In this document: positions 57,869 to 64,000 of the stretch, piece after piece | Numbering within the stretch: the stretch's first letter is position 1 | Layout of the letters: each line of letters opens with the position of its first letter | Assembly: GCF_000203795.2 (NCBI RefSeq) | Contig: NW_006281114.1 | Location: 372,001 to 436,000, forward strand | Direction of reading: 5' to 3' | DNA: 64,000 bases | Origin: Batrachochytrium dendrobatidis JAM81 | Lineage: Eukaryota > Chytridiomycota > Chytridiomycetes > Rhizophydiales | The notes under the pieces: model-generated | Seen by the model: the letters and a program-made list of their open reading frames with translations, nothing else | Databases searched by the model: none | What the model was told of the DNA's origin: nothing | Position numbers and translations under genes: made by a program

Positions 57869-58760
57869 TCAAAGATGTTTTTGACTCTTGTTGGGTTGAC
57901 TGACAAGGGACACGTCAAAGGGTAATACGTTTGGATATAAGCTTCCTGTCACGACATAGAGAACCAACCAGTGAAGCATACCCAACAACGTACCTGAAGA
58001 TGCTTCAATAAAAGAATGAAAGTAAAGGGAAGTAGTAAAGAGCATGATCCACCAGATCAAACCCAAAGTGATCAGAACAAGAGAAAGGATAGATAAGCAC
58101 ATTTTAGACAAGGAAGTGAAATGAGCCATCAATGCAGATGAAGAGTCAAGTGTGTGTAGTTTAAAGTAAGGTTTGAGTTCTTCAAAAGTAGTTAGAATGG
58201 CATGAACTAACAAGAAACAATGTCCAGAAATGTCCAGTCCAGTAAGAGATCCACCAAGTGATTTACATTGACGAATAGAACGAACTTCTACAGTGTTAGT
58301 CATGGTAAGACAATGACCAGTAGACAGATAAACTCTGTCTAGTAATGGGTTTCCAAATGCCCATTGAGTCATGATAACCCAATACAGAGTAGCACTAGTC
58401 CATCGAATAGCAACTGCAGCATATCTTTTGTAAGTAGATGAATTGATGGTTGTTGTTGTACAAGTATGTACATAAACCAACATGAAAGCCAATAATGGAA
58501 TGCTAGTCCAACCCTAAACAGAAATCATATGAGAATCTAGATAATACTCTCGTGTATTATTACAATATTATTACAATATTATTATAGTTTACCCATGCAT
58601 ATTTAGCTAAAAAGACATTCAATGGATTTGATTTTTGAGCAAATACAGAATAAGTGTCCAGTTTGTATTGAAAAACAAACGCAATCAACTGGAAACAAGT
58701 TCCTAAAAGTACTGTAAACGACAGAAACAGACACGCACGAAGCTGAGCGACAGTCAGCAT
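57869..58760 (-). CDS. FITM2: FIT family lipid-droplet protein (FITM2/Scs3)
   Basis: Two exons (58760-58593, 58513-57869) join in phase to 270 aa, the usual FIT length. It has about six hydrophobic segments. Family blocks are SNPLNVFLAKYAWGW near the exon junction, LDISGHCFLLVHAILTTFEE and LYFHSFIEASSGTLLGMLHW. The two His residues proposed as catalytic in FIT2 are present (SGHCF and YFHSF). FIT proteins are ER membrane acyl-CoA diphosphatases needed for lipid droplet budding and phospholipid balance. The gene sits between two 5-phosphatase genes. The intron contains a short AT repeat (58556-58588). The patatin lipase at the other end of the window acts on the same storage lipid. Confidence 0.9.
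58556..58588. repeat. Short ATTATTACAAT tandem repeat in the FIT intron
   Basis: About 2.5 copies of an 11-nt AT-rich unit between 58556 and 58588, close to the intron donor on the minus strand. It is probably neutral. Confidence 0.6.
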
Positions 58761-59475
58761 TAAAACTTGAAGTTTCTGCGATAAACTGCTTTAAATTTCA
58801 TTTCGAGTTTTACTCGCCATCTTTGATTTTGAACTTGGTGACCATATCGGTATGTCTGGCTTGTTACTGCTGCTATCTGAATGGTTTCTCTACTCATTCA
58901 TATCTAAAAACACTCCTTTTATGACCTTCTCTTCTACCCTTGCTTTTATCTGGCTTGAATGCTCAGGAATTTGATCATGACTTGATGTTGGATTCTACCT
59001 TTGAAATCTCCGTGATGATAGTGTTTTTATTCTATAAATACTACAAGTCATACTATCTCTGTATTACAGCTGTTTTTCATGTCTGCTTTGTATTCTAAAT
59101 TATAATCATTCATCGTCCTATTTCAATAACTTGTAGAATTCGCTTGTAATCTGTTAATTCACTCAGACAACTAATTCCACTTGTAGTATTGTAGGTGCTA
59201 ACAGTTGTTCTGTCCATCCATCTCATTCCTATTCCTTTTTTAATATCATCTTCATATACAATTAGATTTACAGTCTAGTACTCTCAACACATTGAATCGT
59301 CTGTTCTAGACTTCAAAAAACCCTTATTTTGTATCAAGTCATAATCTGTACAAGCATCATTCATTTTGTAGACCATCGAGTCCAATGTTGTTGAATTTAA
59401 CTTTTTTCGTTGTTTTGGTCTTTTACTTGTACTTGCATCCTGGATAAACTGTCACAACAGAAACTTCAATATACA
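58761..59475. promoter_or_regulatory. Divergent promoter between FIT and the WD40-5-phosphatase
   Basis: 715 bp, the longest gap in this half of the window. It is pyrimidine-rich on the plus strand between 58860 and 59400 (many TCTTTT/CATTC runs), consistent with a long 5' leader for the phosphatase. No gene or clear motif is present. Confidence 0.4.
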
Positions 59476-62400
59476 ATGGAAAAAAATCCATTCGAGGAAC
59501 ATATCGATGAAATCATACTTGAAACTGAAAATACAGATGCTGCATTAGATGGAATCACAGGTTTGACAGAACAGGCATTTTCTGCAAGTAACGATGAATT
59601 GCGCAACAGGTATCACATTTATCGTCAATCGATATTAAATCCTTGTCGAATCAAATAGTCTAGCACCTAATCTCTTGTATTTTCTAATTTATAACCTAAT
59701 CAGCAACTCATCCGTGCGTAATTTGGCCAAGGCTTTTGAAACTCTGGTCGTGCCAGATGACCCAAATGTTCGGCGAAGGCAGATATCAAATGAATCGGCT
59801 TCATCAGCAACTATAAATACTTCTGGTAAACTGCCTTTACATACTAGTATTATTGCGTCGAGCTAAAGCTGATATCAACCAGTTTTGGCTTTATAACTGT
59901 ACTGAATTTTGCAATTCTGACTGATACATTGATGTCCAATTTATTAGTTTCACCAAAAGTTAGATCCACCATGGTTTCCAGCCAATTTTCTTCACCTGTA
60001 GGACCAGATAGTAAAATGTCATTATGCGCTCGATCTGTTTCTCCCGTTGCTACGTCTTCAAATACAACCAAAGCTTTGTATCAACAAAACCCAAATTTAA
60101 ATCCCTTTGCAGATGGGGTGCTGTCTGATGACAATTCATCTCATGAAAGAAGTGGTGATGATTCAAGCAACTATTCAGACTCCAGCGATATTATTCAGAT
60201 CTCACAGCAGCCTTTAACAACATCACCACAAACCAAACCTTTTACTCTTTCAAATTCAAGACTAACTGATCAAGAGCATACATCTTTGCCCTTTTTATTT
60301 GGTTCAAATAACGCAACAAACAATTCAAGTTCTCCACTTAATCATTCAGTACCTGTGGCGGTTTTGAGTCCGCCCATTTTTTCTCGTCCTATTGGATCTC
60401 CTGATCGTCCAGCACCGCCATCTCGGTCAAGTCGAGCGGTTTCAAACAGATCGCCCATTATTTCATCTGCCTCAGTCGCTCAGGGTATTTCAGATATTAC
60501 TTCAGCCACAGCATCTTACCAAAGTCAAGATTCATTATCTGGATTGATTTCAAGTGCTACTGTGTCAGAACGTCGATCTATAAACAGAGGCCAGAGTGAA
60601 CAAATTTCACTTGGATTTTCAAAGCCGCCTTTGCCACCAAGACCTATCAACTCACAAGCTATTAGTCCAGATCGTGGACTTGGTCTTGTAGGAACTCAAC
60701 AATCTATGCAGCAACTTCAAGGCGCACCTCAACTTTTTTCACCGTCACAAATGGGTATTCCACCGCCACTTCCTACACGTCCATCTGCAAGAAGAGCAAA
60801 CATGTCATTGGAATCGTCCATGTCCACGCCTTGTTTTTCAGAGATAATCGGACCACCAACAACCAATTTTGCAACGCTTAACCGGTACGCATCTTTAATG
60901 ACAAAGGAATTTATATATGATCCTATCACCCGTATTGTAAATCGCAGTTTGCCTATCGCACCACGCTTTCCATCAGATGGTGTTCACCACAAAGGTCCAG
61001 TCAATACCTTTACTTTTTCTGGCTTGCATGCAGCTACAGGCTATGTTTCATGTCGATTATGGGATATTCCGACTGCTACAAACTCACATTTTTACACTCC
61101 AGCAACTGACCAAAAACCTCACTTCTTTGCAGTGTGTTTTATTCCCTCTCGCCAAATATCTCTTGACAATACAGTCATATGGGCATCGATTGAACGGGGC
61201 GAATTGATTGAAATGGACGTTGCAACAGGGAAGCTTCTTGATCGCCGTATTATCCATAATGCCACAGTCACTCATATCATTCGGCACAGATTCACTGTAT
61301 ACACTCTTGACGATAATGGTGGGTTTAAGATTTGGACGGCAGGAAATGATGGCAGGGTTGATTTGGCATCTCGTCCAAGAGGATTACGTGTCAGTGCAAA
61401 ACAGACATCCATGTTGGTGGACACAGTCGATGGAATTGATCGTCTTTGGACCGTATCAGGAAAGCAAATTGAAGTGTTTAACCTCGAAGTGGATGCACTA
61501 GCATTGGTTGAACGTAAAATATCACTATCGACTTCTGTTGGACCTATCTCTGCCATTACATCACTCCCAGCAAAACGAATGGTGTTTACTGGTCACGAAG
61601 ATGGAAAAATCACTGTGTTTGATTCATTGCTTTTGGTAAAACTATGGACTGTCCAAGTAGCACTCTATCGTATTTCATCCTTGGTGGGTGTTGGAAAGTC
61701 ATTTATATGGGCTGGATTTGGAACGGGAAAGATTGCTGTATACGACGTGGCATTCCAATCTTCTGAACAGGGCACTGCCGGAGTGAATGCAACTGCAGCT
61801 CAGCCGAGCGGTCAATCATGGGCAATTGTTAAAGAGTTTGCCGCTTACAGTAATGCAGGTGTAACTCATCTGGCTGTAGATGACTCTTCGTTGGCATTTG
61901 ATGGACAATTGTTGGTAGGCAGTGTTTCTGAATCGGGGCATATGCGGTTTTGGGATGGCATGCTAGACCAATATCGTCAAGGTATAATGTATTTGGTTTT
62001 ATAATGGATTGATATATATACTAATATGGAACGTTGGTTCTATGAATTAGAGATGGCAATGAGAAGTCTCGAGGCAAAATACTGTGATTACAATCCGGTT
62101 AATATAGTTATTCTTACGTGGAACATTGATGCTCGCAAACCCAATGACATGGATCTGTCTGGCGATGTTGAAGATAATCGATTTTTGCGTAATTTGTTTA
62201 GCGTCAATGCCGATGCAAATATGTTTATTTTTGGATTTCAAGAGCTTGTTGATTTAGAGTCCAAAAGTGAAACGGCTAGTAAGTTAGTATTGGCTGCTGT
62301 AGTATTTCATTGATTGAATATATAGTGACTGAATTCCATCATCTTTTTGCACACTTGCATAATCTATTTTTTCAAAAGAGCAACTCTTCAAAGGAGCTGG

Positions 62401-63621
62401 AAGTAGCCAGACAGCAATGGACCAAAGGCAGAAATTGTGGCAGGATCGACTATCTACTGGACTAGCAGAAGCGTTTCCAGATGAGCCCTACACAATGGTA
62501 GAGTGTCGGCAACTTGTTGGACTTTTTCAATGCGTGTTTGTACAGACTTCTTTGGCGATCATGCTTTCCGATGTCTCTGTCAGTATGGTCAAGACTGGCC
62601 TGGGTGGATTTCATGGCAACAAGGTAAACTATTCTTGGTTTTGAATACTTGAGATTGTATTTTATTCCTAATACAAATCTTTGGTTACGTTTGACATGAC
62701 AGGGAAGCATTGCCACTCGGTTTTTGTGGCAAGACACATCATTTTGTTTTATAAACTGTCATTTGGCAGCACATCAGGGACAAACAAGTGCGCGGAACAA
62801 TGATATTGCACATATTTTCAAAGAAACATCATTTCCGAAACGAGCTGGTGATGGTATATGGATGCGGGGAGGCGACGGCAGCATGATTGTGGTAGGATGT
62901 CATGTTTACCTCGATTCTGCATTTTGATGACTACTTTGTGTTGGCTTTGTTTTTAACATTTGTTTGAATCTGGTTGGGTTTCTAGGACCACGAGGCAATA
63001 TTTTGGTCAGGCGATTTCAACTATAGAATAGATTTATCACGAACGACAGTTTTTGAAAAAATTGGCAAGCAAGATTGGCAGGCTCTTTGGGTAAGTTACA
63101 TATTCAAGTTTCCTTGGCTGTGTGAATCTTTACCAACAACACTCTTTTTATTCTATCATTGTGCGCACTTACAGGAGCATGATCAACTCAAGCGACAAAA
63201 GGCAGAGAATGCATCTTTTGGACTCCGAGATTTTGACGAGTCGGCACTTTCTTTTGCACCCACATTCAAATACAAACGTGGTACTCAGCAATATGACTCG
63301 AGTGAGAAAATGCGTATTCCTGCCTACTGTGATCGGATTCTTACCCGAGGCACACACATTAGCCATACCTTTTATTCACGTGGAGAATGTAAAATATCCG
63401 ACCACCGTCCCATCATTGGCGGTTTTCGCACCATGGTCAAACTCATCAATACGAAACGGAGATCACAACATCTTGCTAACGTGCGGGCAGAACTCGATGC
63501 ACAACTGTTGATAGATGTCCAAATGGCAAAAACTGAATGGGTGATGGCTGTTAAAGGTGTTGGATCTGAAGATGCAAGAGTATTACTTGACCATTGCAAT
63601 TGGAACCTGCAACTTGTTTAA
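59476..63621 (+). CDS. Fungal-type inositol polyphosphate 5-phosphatase with WD40-like propeller
   Basis: The gene starts MEKNPFEEHIDEI at 59476. Early exons are joined by GT-AG introns (59609-59700 and 59826-59948). A long exon to about 61981 encodes a disordered region with SH3-type sites (PPLPPRP at about 60640, PPPLPTRP at about 60760), then a beta-propeller of WD-like repeats (CRLWDIP, FKIWTAG, RLWTVSG, ITVFDSL, MRFWDGM). After an intron to about 62053, the 5-phosphatase domain has LTWNIDA, IFGFQELVDLESK, GGFHGNKGSIATRF, FINCHLAAHQG, FWSGDFNYRIDL, RIPAYCDRILTRG and SDHRPIIGGF. The last ~45 residues look like a UBA-type helical segment. The catalytic residues are intact. Plant 5PTase12-14 and some fungal enzymes share the WD40 plus phosphatase plan. 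Confidence 0.9.
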
Positions 63622-64000
63622 CGATGAATGATTTAAGCGGTTGATATATTTATACCTTTGAGTAGGTTTGCAAACACAAGATTTTTGCATATTGAAATCT
63701 AGCTCCTGCTGGATATGATTCAATTAAAAATAAAAATGTAGTACCTTTTTAGAATATTAAAACCCATTTGCATTGAATACTGTATTTTAACACATTGCTG
63801 GTGATATGCATACCAAATGTATTGGATCAAGACCCAACTCAAGTGACTTGAGTCAGCCAAGACTTCCATCGTATCCGATCTCTATTCCTTAAAAACCAAC
63901 ATACAACCGTCACACCAAACGTTTTTTCCACATGGTTGATGGCAGTATGCAGTGCCTTGAACTCGTGAGATCGCATACGAATCCATAACATTGGCGATCG
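63622..64000. other. Window end, downstream of the 5-phosphatase
   Basis: About 380 bp of AT-rich sequence with no supported gene. A coding exon of a neighbouring gene could start after 63880 but cannot be judged. Confidence 0.35.

Noticed and set aside
1..64000. tRNA, rRNA or CRISPR arrays
   Set aside because: No B-box-like GGTTCGANTCC in a tRNA context, no rRNA-like blocks and no regularly spaced direct repeats were seen on either strand.

Overview
The window looks like nuclear DNA of a zoosporic, early-diverging fungus, most likely a chytrid. The DNA is AT-rich, genes are broken by many short GT-AG introns (mostly about 50-90 nt), and intergenic spaces are compact. The gene set mixes fungal families (CBF1-type bHLH, GH18, TGL lipase, WD40 5-phosphatase) with genes lost from most Dikarya: a minor-spliceosome U11/U12-35K protein, a CYBC1/Eros homologue, an INPP5E-like 5-phosphatase, 4EHP, TBC1D13 and RalGAP-alpha. 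The taxon is an inference; no rRNA or mitochondrial marker is present. I rebuilt gene models by hand from reading frames, splice sites and family knowledge. Where exon coordinates are given, the phases close. Where they are not, only the gene span is offered.

Layout. 0.5-4.9 kb: CYBC1-like and a patatin-domain triacylglycerol lipase in tandem on the minus strand, divergent from DBR1 (5.1-7.1 kb, +), which converges on SNRNP35 (minus). 9-10.6 kb: a secreted PL14-like polysaccharide lyase. 10.8-13.3 kb: a SAC1-like protein with a broken catalytic motif, divergent from a RalGAP-alpha gene (13.8-19.6 kb). 20.2-21.6 kb: CBF1-like bHLH. 21.9-26.5 kb: PRP5/DDX46. 27-29.5 kb: a DUF1003 protein with a long extension. 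29.8-35.4 kb: a tandem duplication of a two-domain GH18 gene. 36-40.6 kb: 4EHP/eIF4E2 and TBC1D13. 40.7-41.5 kb: an unrecognised acidic protein. 42-48.6 kb: full-length KDM5, divergent from an unrecognised single-exon gene. 50-55 kb: CAF-1 large subunit. 55-63.6 kb: an INPP5E-like 5-phosphatase, a FIT/Scs3 lipid-droplet protein (minus), and a WD40-5-phosphatase.

How the genes relate. Several encode parts of shared processes without evidence of co-regulation: splicing and intron turnover (DBR1, SNRNP35, PRP5), phosphoinositide metabolism and small-GTPase control (SAC1-like, two 5-phosphatases, RalGAP, TBC1D13), neutral lipid storage (TGL lipase, FIT), chromatin (KDM5, CAF-1), and extracellular polysaccharide degradation (PL14, two GH18). 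The most notable signals are the catalytically substituted SAC1-like and RalGAP proteins, the recent GH18 duplication with only silent exon differences but a swapped intron block, the CYBC1 and minor-spliceosome genes, and a family of degenerate intergenic repeats.
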